Origin: Mortierella sp. BCC40632 | Lineage: Eukaryota > Mortierellomycota > Mortierellomycetes > Mortierellales > Mortierellaceae | Assembly (NCBI GenBank): GCA_011634665.1 | Contig: WAEK01000008.1 | Location: forward strand, 1,605,501-1,669,500 | Direction: 5' to 3' | DNA: 64,000 nucleotides | Part shown: piece by piece, positions 30,020-42,664 of the stretch | Position numbering within the stretch: position 1 is the first letter of the stretch | Layout of the letters: each line of letters starts with the position of its first letter | Program-made: the position numbers and the translations under genes | Notes under the pieces: model-generated | The model's database searches: none | The model's input: only the letters and a program-made list of their open reading frames with translations | Told to the model about the DNA's origin: nothing

Positions 30020-32764
30020 TTAGATCTGGACCTTGCCGAGGTTGAAGACCTCGTAGTCAGCAGGGTATTCACCCTTGGTGAACTTCTTCTGCGAAGCAAC
30101 AACCAAGGAGTAAGAGCCCTTGGGGAGAGTGGTGGCAGCAGAGGCCTTGGGGTCGGTCTTGACCTGACCAGTCCAGACCCATGGGACAAAGTCAATCTTG
30201 CCCTCATCGTCAACGTTGAGCTGACGGCCGCGCGCACCGAAGGCAGTGCCAGAGTTGGAGGTGTGAAGGTATCCGACAAAGGCGTTCTTGGAGTCAAAGA
30301 CACGGATGGTCTGGTTAGGGGTGTGGGAGCCGAGACGAGTGACAATCAAGGGGCGGTACTGCTTCAAGTCAAAGGTGAAGTCGCCCTTGGGGACCTCAAC
30401 AATATCACCACCCTTGACAGCCAAGAGAGCGGGGAAACCCTCGCTAGCATCCTGCATGGGAACCTTGGAGATGTCACCCTTGATGCCGATGTATGGAACG
30501 TTGACAGCGATGTTGCCCTTCTGGGGGGTAGCAACAATGTAGCCAGAGTACATGGGGAAATGAGCAGCGTTACCGGTCTTGGGCTCCTTGAAGCTGATGG
30601 TAACCTTGGCAGACTTGCCAGCAGCAATCTTAACCGACTTGGAAGAGAAGGAGACCGAGGCATAGTGCTTCTCAATGATAGGGGTTGTCTCGGGGAAGGT
30701 GTGGTTGGTGGGGTACGAGTTCAAAGCGTCAGCAGCAACGTGCGAGAGGTCATAAGTCTCGGACTTCTTGCCAGTGTTCTTAATTGTGATCTGGACCTTC
30801 TTCTGGAGGTGGTTGGTGTCCAAAAGATCGATGTGGTCGGGGTAGATCGAGGTGGTGGTCAAGATAGCGTTGAGGACGTTGACAAGACCGGCACCCTGCT
30901 TAGCGGCCGAGGCCTTGGTCTTCGAGCCAGCGTTGCTAGAGATAGTAGCAGTGTTCTTAAGAACCTGGCGGATGACATCACCACGGAACTTCTTGTTCTT
31001 GGCCTGCATGTAGATGGCGTGGGCACCAGCAATGTAGGGAGTGGCCATAGAAGTACCGGAGAGGACGGCATAGCCATTCTTGGCAAGAGGGTAGGTCGAC
31101 AAGATGTTACCACCGGGAGCCGAGACATCAGGCTTGGAACGGAGATCGCCATCGATACCGAAGGACGAGAAGTCCGAAGGAGCACCACCACCCTCAACGC
31201 GGAAGTTAGAGGCGGTCTTGCTCCAGGAGACGGTCTGCTTGGGGTTCTTCTTGTAGGCAGCAAGGATGTCCTCACCAGCCTGGTTCTCGATCGAAGCCAT
31301 GGGGAAGCCGGGGTTGCCTCCAAGAGCGGCAATACCGATGGGAGTGGTCTGGACAAGCATACCAGCAGCGCCAGCCTCCAAAGCAACAGCGCCACGTCCA
31401 CCAGACTTGCAGCGGGTCACATCACCGAGGACGAGGACGACCTTGCCCTTGACATCAAGACCGTTGTAAACAGCCTTGTCACAGCCATCGGAGAGCTGGC
31501 CGTTCTTCTCAAAGATGGGGAGAACAACCGAGGCAGCAAGATCGATGGGCTTGCCATAGTTCTGCGAAGACGAGTAAGGGCGGTTGACAGTGCCGTAAGT
31601 GAACGAGTGGTAGAATCCATAGGCGTTGTCGAACGAGGCGACGGAGCTGGAGAGTTCACCAAGACCAGTGTCAGAGACCATCCAGACACCCTGAGAACCA
31701 TCGTTACCGGCAGCACCGGCCAAAGCCATGCCGCGGGCGATGAGCTTATCTCCGAGGACAGCGGTGGGGTTGTACTTGTAGGACGATCCACCTCCGAGGG
31801 ACATGTTGATGACCTGCAAAGAAATAAATTATTAACAGTAGACTGTCAGTCGTTGCTTCTTGCATCTCGCGTAATCGCATCAAAATGCACCCCTGAGCTG
31901 GTCCAGAATTATGCAGATTACTCAATTCATGGATAGAAAAAAAAAAATAAAACTTACATCCATGCCGTCGTTGAAGGCCAGCTCCATGGCAGCAAGAATA
32001 ACATCATCACCAGCAGAGCCCTTGCATCCGAAGACACGGTAGGCACCGAGGGTGACCTCGGGGGCAACACCGACGAAAGGCTGAGGGGGCTTGACGCCAG
32101 ACTTGATGTTGCGAGCGTCAGCACCAATGATACCAGCGACGTGCGAACCGTGACCCTGGCAATCCATGGGGTCCGAGTCGGCGATGGGGGCGTTGCTGCC
32201 GGTGTAGGCATCACCGACAAAGTCCCAACCGTACTTAACACGGCAGTTCTTGCCATAGCGAGCGAAGCAGCCCTCAGTGGCACCCTTGGCAGCAAAGCCA
32301 GGGTGCTTGTAGTCAATACCAGTGTCAATGACACCGATCTTGATGCCCTTTCCAGTGAGCTTGTACTTCTTGTGGATGACATCGACTCCGGTCATGTGGT
32401 GGAGCGTAGCAGTCTCGGGATCTGTGGGCTTGGCCTTCGAGACCTGGGGCTTTGGCACAGAGTAGAGGGTGATGGGCCAGACATTCTTGACACCGGGGAG
32501 CGAAGCAATGTCCTTGCCGTTGTGGTTGGAGCGGACAGTGATGGCAGCGCCGTTGAAGATGTTGTACTCGTTGCGGACCTTGTAGTCGACCTTGCGCGAG
32601 TTCAAGGCGTTGCGGGCGTCATTGTGGGTAACGTTATCCTGGTACTCGATGATGAAGCCTCCAGAGACGACCTTGTCCTGATCCTTGAGCGAGAGCTCGT
32701 GGAATTTACCGGCAGAGACCAAAGTAGCGGCGGCGAGGGCCGAGAGGATGGTAGCGATTTTCAT
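30020..32764 (-). CDS. Secreted subtilisin-like serine protease (S8), paralog 2
   Basis: Exons 31958-32764 and 30020-31813, phase-0 intron of 144 bp, 866 residues. Signal peptide MKIATILSALAAATLVSAG, then propeptide. Triad: Asp147 (GVIDTGID), His205 (QGHGSHVAG), Ser524 (SGTSMATP). Asn306 (GAAGND) occupies the oxyanion position. There is a protease-associated-type insert and an Fn3-like C-terminal region. The intron falls between the same two codons as in paralog 1. Third codon positions are strongly C-biased (GAC, AAC, GTC, ATC), much more than in paralog 1 or in neighbours, which suggests selection for high expression; this bias also creates a long open antisense frame. It is probably a major extracellular protease. 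A TATA-like TTTAAATAC (minus strand) lies at about 32980-32988. Confidence 0.95.
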
Positions 32765-32990
32765 GGTTGGATGAAGAAGGTGTTAGGATTGGGATGGGTG
32801 AGACTGAGGGGTTGACTATAGAGAGATGGCAGAAGCTGTAATGTCTGTGGAAGACTGGAGGGGGGTTCCGTAGAGGAAGGAATGGGGCGGGGAGGGGAAG
32901 CGGGTGAGGGGGTGAGGAGGTAGAGAAGGGATAATGGAGTCTATCAAGGCTACAGGACAAAGGAGGTGGGCATGGCAAGTATTTAAATGA
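32765..32990 (-). promoter_or_regulatory. Promoter/leader of subtilisin 2
   Basis: CT-rich leader on the minus strand with a TATA-like TTTAAATA element at about 32980-32988, roughly 215 bases upstream of the start codon. Confidence 0.5.
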
Positions 32991-34040
32991 AAATGGGAGT
33001 GAGCAAAGGTAAGAGAAAAGGGAGAGGGTCACATCGCTGCAGCAGTGAAGTAAGGGACGATGCTTACCATCGGATGTGTTCCGAGATTCTCAGGGCCGCC
33101 AATGGCCGTTGTGCAGGGACTGAGGCCGATTGTGCCTCATGTGGGTTTGCCCTATGCAGTGGATATCAGTTCAGACGCCCACTGTTTCCCATGAGAGGAG
33201 AGCAAACGAAGGGTTCTCAGGACAGGCTCGTCCACCGTAGAGGTGCCCATGGAGCAATTGATCGAATAACGATAGAATAGAGAATTGTTTGTACAGTGAA
33301 GACAAAGTTGAGCGCCAACTTTCGCAGCAAGCATCAAGGTTTTCTCTCTCTCGCTCCTCAACTGTGAGTTACCCAATGCAAAAATGAGCACTCTGTCAAG
33401 TGTATTGATGTAAGCTGAGGCTCTCCCACTTGTCTAGCGACTTATGGTGTTGTTGTGCACAAGGGTCTGTAGAAGTGAGGGAAAATGGAAGACAGGGCTC
33501 AATGAGCCAGTCCAGGCAGAGTCTGTCACGGCCAGTAGGAAAATCCTTCATCTCTTCTCCAAGCAAAGAAGGTTCACGCCCTTGCATATCATGCCTCGCT
33601 CTCATAGTGCGTCGGCCCGGAGACGGGATAGTGTGAAAGGGAAAAGGCTCTTGCCAGCCAGTGGGAGAAGAGGAGTGAATAGAACCTCACGGCGGTTAGC
33701 CGAGGAAGGATGACTTTTGATGACGGTCAGGGTCTGAGGCAATTCAAGAACGTTGCGAGCCATTCATATAGCCCGACAATGATCCGCACATCGAAGCCCG
33801 CGAAAGTGACCAGGGAACATGGTCTACCGTTGGAGGAGACCGTTGTTGTGAACCGTCGCACCTAGCCTGTATTCGTTCCTCCCTCCCCTACTACTTCATT
33901 CCTCAGTTCGTTGGGCATATTTGTGTCCTTTTCTCCTGTCTGCCTGGGATGATGAGAGTGAGTTGATGTACTACATCGTCTGTACTGAGAGTCTAGTCAA
34001 AGATACAGGACAAAGTCAAACGCACAAACAGACAAAAAGA

Positions 34041-34078
<38 letters not shown>

Positions 34079-37076
34079 CAGGAAGTCGACCACTGTTAAC
34101 ACACAAACGAAGGAGTAACAGAAGTGAGCCTACCCTGTTGCTTAGTGTAGTGGGCTCTCTAGCCCATTCGTTGTATTGGCGTGACACAGGGTGAGGGGAC
34201 ACACGCTCGATTTCCGTCTCTGGCCCAATCAGAGCCACCTCCTCTGGGAACAGGCACCGTCTGCTAAAAATGGAATCCCCCTCCCCCCCTTCCCTTCCAT
34301 ATTGACAAAGCGCGATTGTCGAAGAGGCTGTTGACACAATCAAGATGAGGATGTTGCTTCTCACGAACGATCCAGGTGAACAATACATGTTGTGCACACA
34401 AACATATGCTCATGCTTTACCCTTCATTTCTTGCACGTCTTTGTTTGTTGTGCCCGCATGGGAGTGAGATCTAGGCCTGCCTGGTTCAGGCCATTAATAC
34501 ATCCAAAGGATCGCGTCCACGAATCATTCAACTTCATTCTTCTTCCTCTCTCTTTATTCTTCCATATTGACCGCTGCACTGCCAAGGTGGACAAATTAAG
34601 AGACAAATGCACGGGAATGGATGTTCCCATCAGCACAAAAAGGTTTAGCCAGTTGACCGTGGGGTAGGATTTTCTGTACAGTACTACGTGTATACCTTGC
34701 CTCAACCAACACCATCTCTCCTCACTCATTGCCCCCTTCCCAACAAGGCAATGTTTTGTTTATGTACTGTTCCTGGCAAGTATGGTTAATAGATGCTCGT
34801 TCTATCGCCGTCTAAGTTCATTAATAGAGGGGAGACAATTCCTAGCTTTGCCCTACCTTGCCCCAACAGGTGCAACGTTGCTCACTCGACGAAGAAGAAA
34901 AAATACTCTTGATTACTCGCCCAGTCATTATCCTTGCAGGTCATATTTGTCAAGCATAGAAACCAAATCTCAGTCCCTGAATCAACAAGACACTGTTCCT
35001 CCATAGTCTACTCCTTTCTCTCAACCCCTTCACCTCTGGACTAGTCAAACTTGGTTACAGCTCTCTTTACATTTTCTTTGCTTAGTTCAGTGAGAGGGTC
35101 TCCTCTCCGCTCGTCCCCATCCTGTTTCGCGTGCAGACATGCAGGGAGTGAGAAGGGGGGGGGATGCGACTGCCAGTGAGGAATGGGTAATGCACAATAA
35201 CCGAAAGTTTCATCGGCTAGAACAGCACAGATGCAGGCATGAGGGTCGTACGAAAAGACGTGAAAGTCGTCCCAGGTTCCAGAGTCATGTGTACTTACTC
35301 GGTCGGGTTTTGAGCAGAACCACTGGAGCCGATTCCGAGATTCTGGGTATCTCTCCTCCCATATCCTGACAGATTTGAATCAGCGACTGACAGCTAACAT
35401 TGCACTGCGGCAAAAAGATATCTTTTCCCATACGATCGGAATCTTTATTCCCTCAATCGGTCGCGCTGCCGTAAACGACATGGCGCAATTGCAGTGGGAG
35501 CAATCCGCTGAGGCTGGATCCCACATGGAGCCCCTCCATGCGAGAGCCGGAACAGGGATGAGCGGTCATCCCCCTACCCCTCCATGGAGGGGAGAAATCA
35601 AAGCGGAGTTGACCCTTATCCCTTGCATTTCTGACATCCCTGCTCCTATTTTGACCTGTCTATCACTCGTCATTTCGGCGGTGGATGATCATTGTAATCC
35701 CAACGTACTTCCTGCGGGGAGATAGTGAGTAATCCGACTCGACACCTCATTTGCTCCGGTTCCGCAGATCGGACTTGCTTCGAAGAGATCAGCATAAATA
35801 AATTCGTTCACCTTGCTTGCCTAAGTACAGCTGTGGTCTATGGTCCCCAAAGCAGTACGATAGGGAGAGGAGAGAGAAAGAGAAAGAGGAAAGGACATCC
35901 AGCTCATTTCCATATCCAGACATGAACCAGGCTAGATCATTTGTCACACCCAATCACGCAAATGCTCACGATTTTCTTGAGAAAGCTGACTTTTTTCTAT
36001 TTCTCGTGGGACCGTGTACAAGTGTAGAGTGTCCTCGCTACAAAAGCCTGGACACCCGTGTGAATTTGTTCTCTCATAAGAAAAGGTTTGGCAAATAGAA
36101 TCTTCGTGGGTTGGGTGTGTTGGGTAAGAAAAAAGAATCTTCAGGAAATCTTCAGAACAGGCAGCAGGAGAACACATAGTGGCACCGTATCCAGTTGACG
36201 TGGTTGAGCATGCACGCCCATGCGCTGCAAGTATCCTGTAGTAGTATCCGTCACATAGCTCCATCCATACCTGGTGTGTATTCCGCATTGCTCAAGATGC
36301 CGTCTGGCCTCTATGGAAAGGGAACCTTTGGACCTTGTCTCCGTGGTAGCCTTGGATAAAGAGTAACATGAGTCGAGCTTCGGATCATCGGAGCAACAAT
36401 GACCACTATCGGAACCTCATTCTTTTGAAAGCCTTTGTGGCAAACCCCAATTCTGAGCATTGCTAATAGGTCAGCACGAAGCGTGAAGTGTGTCCCTCCT
36501 CCTCCTCCCTTCAGGAATAGTTGAGTCATGCATGCATATTTGTCCCTGAAAGGGCCACACTGTCAATTGCTCTCATCGATAACCATCGCCATCATTTCGT
36601 TAGCAGAGATGAGAACGCTTCCGCCTCAGCTGTAAAGGCGACACTGTTTCCCATGAAGGATGCCAGTGACTGATCAATACACGCATTATGAAAAATACTG
36701 TTCATGGGCATGTCGCAGGGTTCCCATGTCCAAGGAAGCTTGTGAGAAAATCAAGGCTCTGTGGCGCTACGTCCTATTGCCAAGGCCCATGAAAGTTTGA
36801 GAGGGGACTGAGCATTCGTGAGAGCATGGGCGCATTCCCTAGCACTCTGAGATATGTAATGTGAGCAGAATAACAGCAGCCTCATTCCCAGGACAGACTA
36901 AATTGTTTATACAAAATAAAATAGTTTCCCGATGTGGAAAGCGGGCTGACGGTTCAGTGATCTGTCCTATAGCTCAATGCTCTGGGAGTTACCAGTCCAA
37001 AGCTTGTCTATTGGTTTTCCGCCCCATCCCTACAGCGACCCTATCCAAAAAGCTCGTTTTATTGTTCAAAAGAGAC
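32991..37076. other. Gene-poor interval of about 4 kb
   Basis: No frame here shows a recognisable domain, coding bias or convincing splice structure on either strand. It contains a GA microsatellite (about 34041-34078) and CT/GA-rich patches. It may hold a divergent, lineage-specific or non-coding gene that cannot be seen by eye. Confidence 0.4.
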
Positions 37077-39308
37077 TCATATGTCTTTGTCGTACGAGTC
37101 CAGTTGTACATCCTTGTTGTTAAGCCATTCTCGAAGGTTGCCTGCCCTTGCCACTTTGGCGAGGGCATAGAGTGCAGTTCGCGACATCAATCCAAGCGCC
37201 CTCTTACTAACATTCTCAAGCGTATCACAGCTAAGTAAAAAAAAAAAAAAAAAAAAAAAGAGAGAGAGAGAGTATTCATGAGTGGGAGAGAAACATAAGA
37301 GTTGACTACATTGAATCCTGGTCATTTGGAGGCCTTACCTCTGATGATAACAAGGGTCATGAGGGGCGTTCGCAAATCCTCCAAAACGCGTCCTCTGCTC
37401 CATGGTCTTGCGCCCTCCCGCTCCGGTCAGCAAACCACCGGAAGGAATTCCTTCGAGCAAGAATGGCAAAAAATCGGATCCAGCAACCATAGCCGTGTAC
37501 TGGTAATCTTCTTTCACCTTCTTAAAGTGCTCGATCAACAGGTGGTCAATCTTTGACGAGGGACCGACCAGCTCTTTTGGAGCCGTCTTTCCATCATGAA
37601 TCTAGCGGGGAAAAGAAATTTGAGGTTAGTCGGTAGCTCACCATGTACATTTCAACACTGAAGAAAGACGATGTGTATTCCTTACAAAGGGGACATAGTT
37701 CGGGCTAGCCAACATATCAAAGTTCATGTTCATGGCAATTTGTTTCTTCTTGTCGCCGTCCTTGCTGATCTGACGGACATAGTGCCTTGATCCCAGGAGA
37801 CCAATCTCCTCGGCCCCCCACCAAGCAAAAACGACTTTGTTCTGAATCTTGAAGTGGTTCCGAGCAAGAACTAGTGCAATCTCAAGTAGTGATGTTGCCC
37901 CAGATCCGTTGTCGACCATTCCTGGACCTTCTGGAACAGAATCCAGATGTGCTCCCACGACAATTGTATTGTCCTTATTCCCGTCTTTGGTAGTGCAAAG
38001 AACGTTGATGGTTGACTCAACTGTCATCTTGTTTACAGTCTTGATATTAAGACGAACAGACTCTTTGTTGTAAAGGAAAGTCGAGCCTAGGGAATGAGTA
38101 ATTGCGATAACAGGGATCCTAATCAATGGATCGCCTTCCTTCCATTCTGCCTTGCGGGCACGAGCGTTAGGGAGCTCTTTGCGTCTGGAGTCGCTGTAAA
38201 CCAAAATGCCTGTAGCCCCTGCCTGAGAGTGGTTGAAACAAACAGAGAAAGGTTAAGCGAAAAGACAAGAGAAATGAGTTATCCTCTTCAACAAGCACGT
38301 AGCAGCGTAAAGCAGGGGAAGGAAAAGAGGTGGACGAGATGTTACCGTTTCTGCATTAAGTGATCGAGTCCATAGATCGCATGCAGGGTTCTCTTGGACA
38401 AGCACTATCTTTCCCTCAGCGCCATTATGATCCCTGAGTTGACACCCAGAATCGTGGACAACATGAATGTGCTGATTCTTCAGAGTGGCCGCTGTGCCAC
38501 CATACCTAAAGTCTATTTTGGTTAGACAGCCACGATTGTTAGCATCTTCTCTCCCCAATTGTTCGCGTGATTTGAGAGGGGGATGACGCATGGCTCTCCC
38601 AGCATCTTACTTCGAAAGTCAACCATGTTTATGTAGTCGACTTGACTGCCCTCATAACCAATTCCTGTGCTGCTCAGCACTGGCTCTTGCAACTCGGACC
38701 AGACGGGAACTTTGAACTCTTGCGTCGACACGTCGCAAAAGTCTCCCGCGACTGATCGGAGCTGGGACTGAACATACTCTGCCGAGGCCATGTAGCCATT
38801 GGTCACCGAGCGAGAGTTGTTATGCTCCAATGCAATTGCATAGAGCTCCTCCAAGTGCCCAAAGATACCATCTGTTGTCAGCAGTTCGGAGATAGGCTTC
38901 TGGTCTTGAGACGTTGCTAAATTGGCAAATGATAGGAGAGGGATAGGAGAGGGGGGTGGGGAGAGGAATGGTATCAGAAGAATGGACTTGGGCAAGTTGA
39001 GAGACAGAGAGGATCCCGTCAATTACGTACTGCCAATAATGTAGAGAATGCCCAAGACAGCAAGGCATCCCATGAAGATAGCAATCCAAATGGGAGACGA
39101 GTGTTTCTTGTTGGGGCTTGCGTTTAACGCATTCTGCTCCTCTAGGATGGTAAGCATGAGTAGGGGTTAGACATCTTTCATTCTCAGCGGGTCGGGCATT
39201 GTCACAAGTTTTAAGTTGTTTGAAAATGAAATGCGCATGATGCATGCGTGCGACGAGTATACCTCCGCGTTCAACGGGAAGCAGGGGATCTGTTTCGTGG
39301 GAAGCCAT
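37077..39308 (-). CDS. M28-family zinc aminopeptidase with PA domain and N-terminal membrane anchor
   Basis: Seven exons: 39263-39308, 39031-39141, 38611-38916, 38346-38512, 37686-38222, 37339-37601, 37077-37230; 527 residues, all junctions in frame. The N-terminus has an ETDPLLPVE acidic-dileucine-type motif and a single transmembrane helix (about residues 30-52), suggesting a type II vacuolar/lysosomal protein. A protease-associated domain occupies about residues 120-265. The M28 site is complete: His302 and Asp314 (AHLDSVPEGPGMVDN), Glu348/Glu349 (WWGAEEIGL), Asp379 (NMNFDM) and His475 (DPCYHQ). It resembles aminopeptidase Y (yeast Ape3), which removes N-terminal residues from peptides. 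The last intron carries a 23-base A run. Exact substrate preference cannot be read. Confidence 0.9.
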
Positions 39309-40187
39309 TGGAATGGAGAGTGAGAAACAAGCTCATTCGAATGGCAGGATGGTCAGCATGGAAAGAGATTCAGCTGAGGCTTAGAAGACTGACCTGTTGG
39401 CTCGAAACTCAGGAACCGGGCATATCGGACCCAAGGGTTTTCTGTCGAGGAGCAAAAAGGGGCGTGAGAACGAGGATCGAACACAAGAAGAGAGAGAGAA
39501 ACTGGGTCAAAGCGATAGTGCATGTGCTGAGATGGACTAGAGTATGATATGGGGAGGAGGAAATCAAATCTCTCTAAAAGAGGGGTCTAAACGAAAAAGG
39601 AATACCTGTGTCCAACGGACTGACCGGCTCTAAAAAGAAAACTGAGCATTTTGCATCCCGACATCAAGGACGTCCCAGTGGAAGCCTAATGGGCACAATG
39701 GTATTTGTCAAGGGACCATCCAGGTCCAAGGGAGTGCTCCGATGCTGTATCTTGTAGCGTAAGCTACCCCAAGGGCGATCTAGATAGTATCATTTCGATG
39801 TCTCATGTAATGTGATGACTGATACAATCATGCTTTACAGCTCTGCGGCTGCACCCTGGCCAACAAAGCATGATATGCCTGATACGACTCGTTATTGGGC
39901 AATCTCATCCCAGGGATAATTCTCCGTGAATGTGATGCAGAGGGTTCCATGTGGTCCTTCTTTCTTTTTTCGCTCATCTCATCTCCTTTTTTTCCTTTTT
40001 TTTTTTTTTTTTTTTCTTTTCTCTTTCTTTGGCCCTATCCATTCATCTGTCTCTGTCAGCCCATTCCTCGCCATCCATCTCGCTCTTTATTCCTCTCAGC
40101 CTCCATCAGTCTCCTTGCCCGTCCCATCACTCATTTTAATCTCTCGAGGGCGGTAACACACATTCGGGCTGAAATTGCAAGTACATC
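39309..40187. promoter_or_regulatory. Divergent intergenic region between M28 peptidase and AP-2 mu
   Basis: About 880 bases with both start codons facing outward, so it should contain two promoters. The AP-2 side is T/CT-rich (39960-40110). No specific site was assigned. Confidence 0.4.
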
Positions 40188-42239
40188 ATGATCAGTGCAT
40201 TCTTCATTTATAACCAGAAGGGCGAGGTTCTCATCTCAAGACTCTACCGACAAGACCTAAAGTAAGCTGCGTTGGTTGCATTGCTGACCCTGAGAGGATG
40301 ACACCTTTTCTTTATATATTTTATATTTCATTTGGAACTTGTGTCCATTTGCAGTCAAGGCTTTCGAGTCACACTAGACTCCGACGGAGAATCGCCCAAG
40401 TGCTCCACAGCCATGTTCTCATCGAAACGGTCATCTCTCGACTTTTTTCTCTTTTTTTTTTTTTTTTATGATCCCATCCAGACGGTCCATTGCAGAGATT
40501 TTTCGCATTCAGGTCATCTCAAACACAGATGTCAAGGCACCCATCATCACCCTCGGCTCGACCTCTTTCTTTCATGTTCGTCACGAAAACCTCTACATCG
40601 TAGCGCTCACGAAATGGAACGCCAATGCAGCACTCGTCTTTGAATTCTGCTATCGAGTTATCAATATTGGCCGCTCATACTTTGGCAAGCTGGACGAAGA
40701 AGCTGTCAAGGCTAACTTTGTTCTCATCTATGAACTTTTGGATGGTAAGGGGAGGAAACAACAAATTGGAGCAACGGCTGGGCTCGAAGAGCCAAGACCA
40801 TGCCCGAGGAATGCGAGCCTAAACTTAAATTAGCTCTGCCACTGGAGATGAAACACTCACTCGCTCGTATTTATTGTTTAGAGGTCCTTGACTTTGGATA
40901 CCCACAGAACAGCGAAGCCGACACCCTGAAGATGTACATCACGACAGAAAGCGTCAAGTCTGAGAAGGCTATCAAGGAAGACTCTGCCAAAATCACCATC
41001 CAGGCAACAGGCGCCATCTCTTGGAGGAGGAGCGATGTCAAATACAGGAAGAATGAGGCATTCATCGACGTCATCGAGTCTGTAAACCTATTACTATCGA
41101 CCCAGGGTAGTGCTCTCCGTTCGGATGTAGCGGGTCAAATCATGATGAGGGCATACCTTTCAGGAACTCCTGAATGCAAATTTGGGCTAAATGATCGTGT
41201 TCTACTCGACAAGGACCCAACAAACCGAAAGTAAGTCCAAGAAAAATGAGCAAAATCAACACTCATGGTTGAACTTTACAAAGGATCGGCTATTCACTGC
41301 AAAATGCGCTTTGGCTCCTATCTCTAGGCGATCAGGAGGCACAGTCGAGATTGACGATTGCCAGTTCCACCAGTGCGTTAAGCTTGGAAAGTTTGACAGC
41401 GATCGTAATATCAGCTTTATACCACCAGATGGAGAGTTTGAGCTTATGAGGTAAAGCAAATGTCGAATCACTAGAGATCTGGATCTTGGATATTGTGTCT
41501 ACCACGACTCAACATTGAAAATTGTCCATACTTCTTCACTAGATATCGTACCTCGGATAATGTTAGTCTTCCGTTTAAAGTATACCCAGTTGTGACAGAA
41601 ATCGGCAAGTCCAAAGTGGACTATAAGATCGTAGTCAAGGCCAATTTTTCGTCCAAGCTTTATGCCAACGATGTTGTAATATCTATCCCGACACCACTCA
41701 ACACTACAGGAGTGACATGCTCTGTTTCCGCCGGGAAAGCCAAATATGTTCCAGCAGAGAATGCTATGGTTTGGAAGTAGGTCTACAATTCAGCCTGACT
41801 AGTCTTCATGATTGCAGAACGCAAGAATCTATCCTTTTCAACCAGCTGTCATCATAGGAGACCCTTGATATTGACGCCATTTTTGTGTTCTTACGCGCCA
41901 AAATTAGAATAACAAAATTCCAAGGAGAGTCAGAGTGGACATTTACGGGAGAGGCGACCTTGACGGCAATGACGCACAAAAAAGCATGGTCGCGGCCACC
42001 CATTTCTATGGACTTTCAGGTGCTTATGTTTACGTCTTCGGGACTGCTGGTCCGTTTCCTAAAGGTTTTTGAAAAGTCGAACTATAAATCAGTGAAATGG
42101 GTTCGATACATGACCAAAGCAGGAAACTACCAAATCAGGGTAAGCCATTATCTATTTTCACTTCCTAATTTCAACGACTACGGAAAGGAAACGCCAAAGA
42201 AACCTAATGACTTTATGCTTGTTGGGCTGCTAGTTCTAG
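40188..42239 (+). CDS. AP-2 clathrin adaptor complex subunit mu
   Basis: Seven exons: 40188-40261, 40482-40744, 40882-41230, 41328-41450, 41543-41776, 41908-42139, 42234-42239; about 425 residues. The longin domain spans exons 1-3 ([35 protein letters not shown]) and is followed by the mu-homology domain that binds YxxPhi sorting signals ([42 protein letters not shown]). It functions in clathrin-mediated endocytosis at the plasma membrane. The final exon contributes only Phe plus stop, matching the usual QIRF-type end of fungal mu2 proteins. The alternative is reading on through GTAAGC into a non-conserved 55-residue tail. Intron 1 contains a long T run. Confidence 0.92.
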
Positions 42240-42664
42240 TCCGTAATACCGAGATTTCGCTCCTCTACCCCACAGGACTCACAGAGTCAATTGCGCAGTG
42301 TTTTTTTTTTTGCCGGGAGAGGCAAAAAAGTCCATTTTCAGAATAAAAAAAAAAAAACTGTAAACTAGATACTACATTGGCGGTAGAGTTCCGAAAAGAT
42401 GAACCATGGACGAATTGGACTTTATGGAGTCGACCCCAAAAATCCGCAGCAAGTCCCTATGACTGCGACTTTTGGGAGCATACAGCGGCGTGGATTTAGT
42501 GCCGTCTCTTTCTCCAACGAGGCACCAAGAGTCACGAACTGGCGAGAATAAATACTTGCCTCTGCAAAACCATGACCCACCATTCCTCTTTTACCTAAAA
42601 AATCTCTAAGAGTCGACTACAAGATACTCCCCCCTCCAGCCCTCAAACAAATAACAGGATTTCG
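42240..42664. other. Intergenic between AP-2 mu and GST-like gene
   Basis: Short spacer with two T/A runs (about 42300-42311 and 42345-42357). Both flanking genes are on the plus strand. No further coding exon is supported. Confidence 0.45.

Noticed and set aside
30263..31936. 557-codon plus-strand open frame
   Set aside because: It lies antisense to subtilisin 2 and is a by-product of that gene's C-biased third positions; it has no domain resemblance and crosses the sense intron.
32141..32815. 224-codon plus-strand open frame
   Set aside because: Antisense shadow of subtilisin 2 exon 1.
40332..40481. Alternative AP-2 mu exon using the acceptor near 40355
   Set aside because: It keeps frame briefly but inserts a non-conserved T-run-encoded segment; the acceptor at 40481 restores the family alignment directly.
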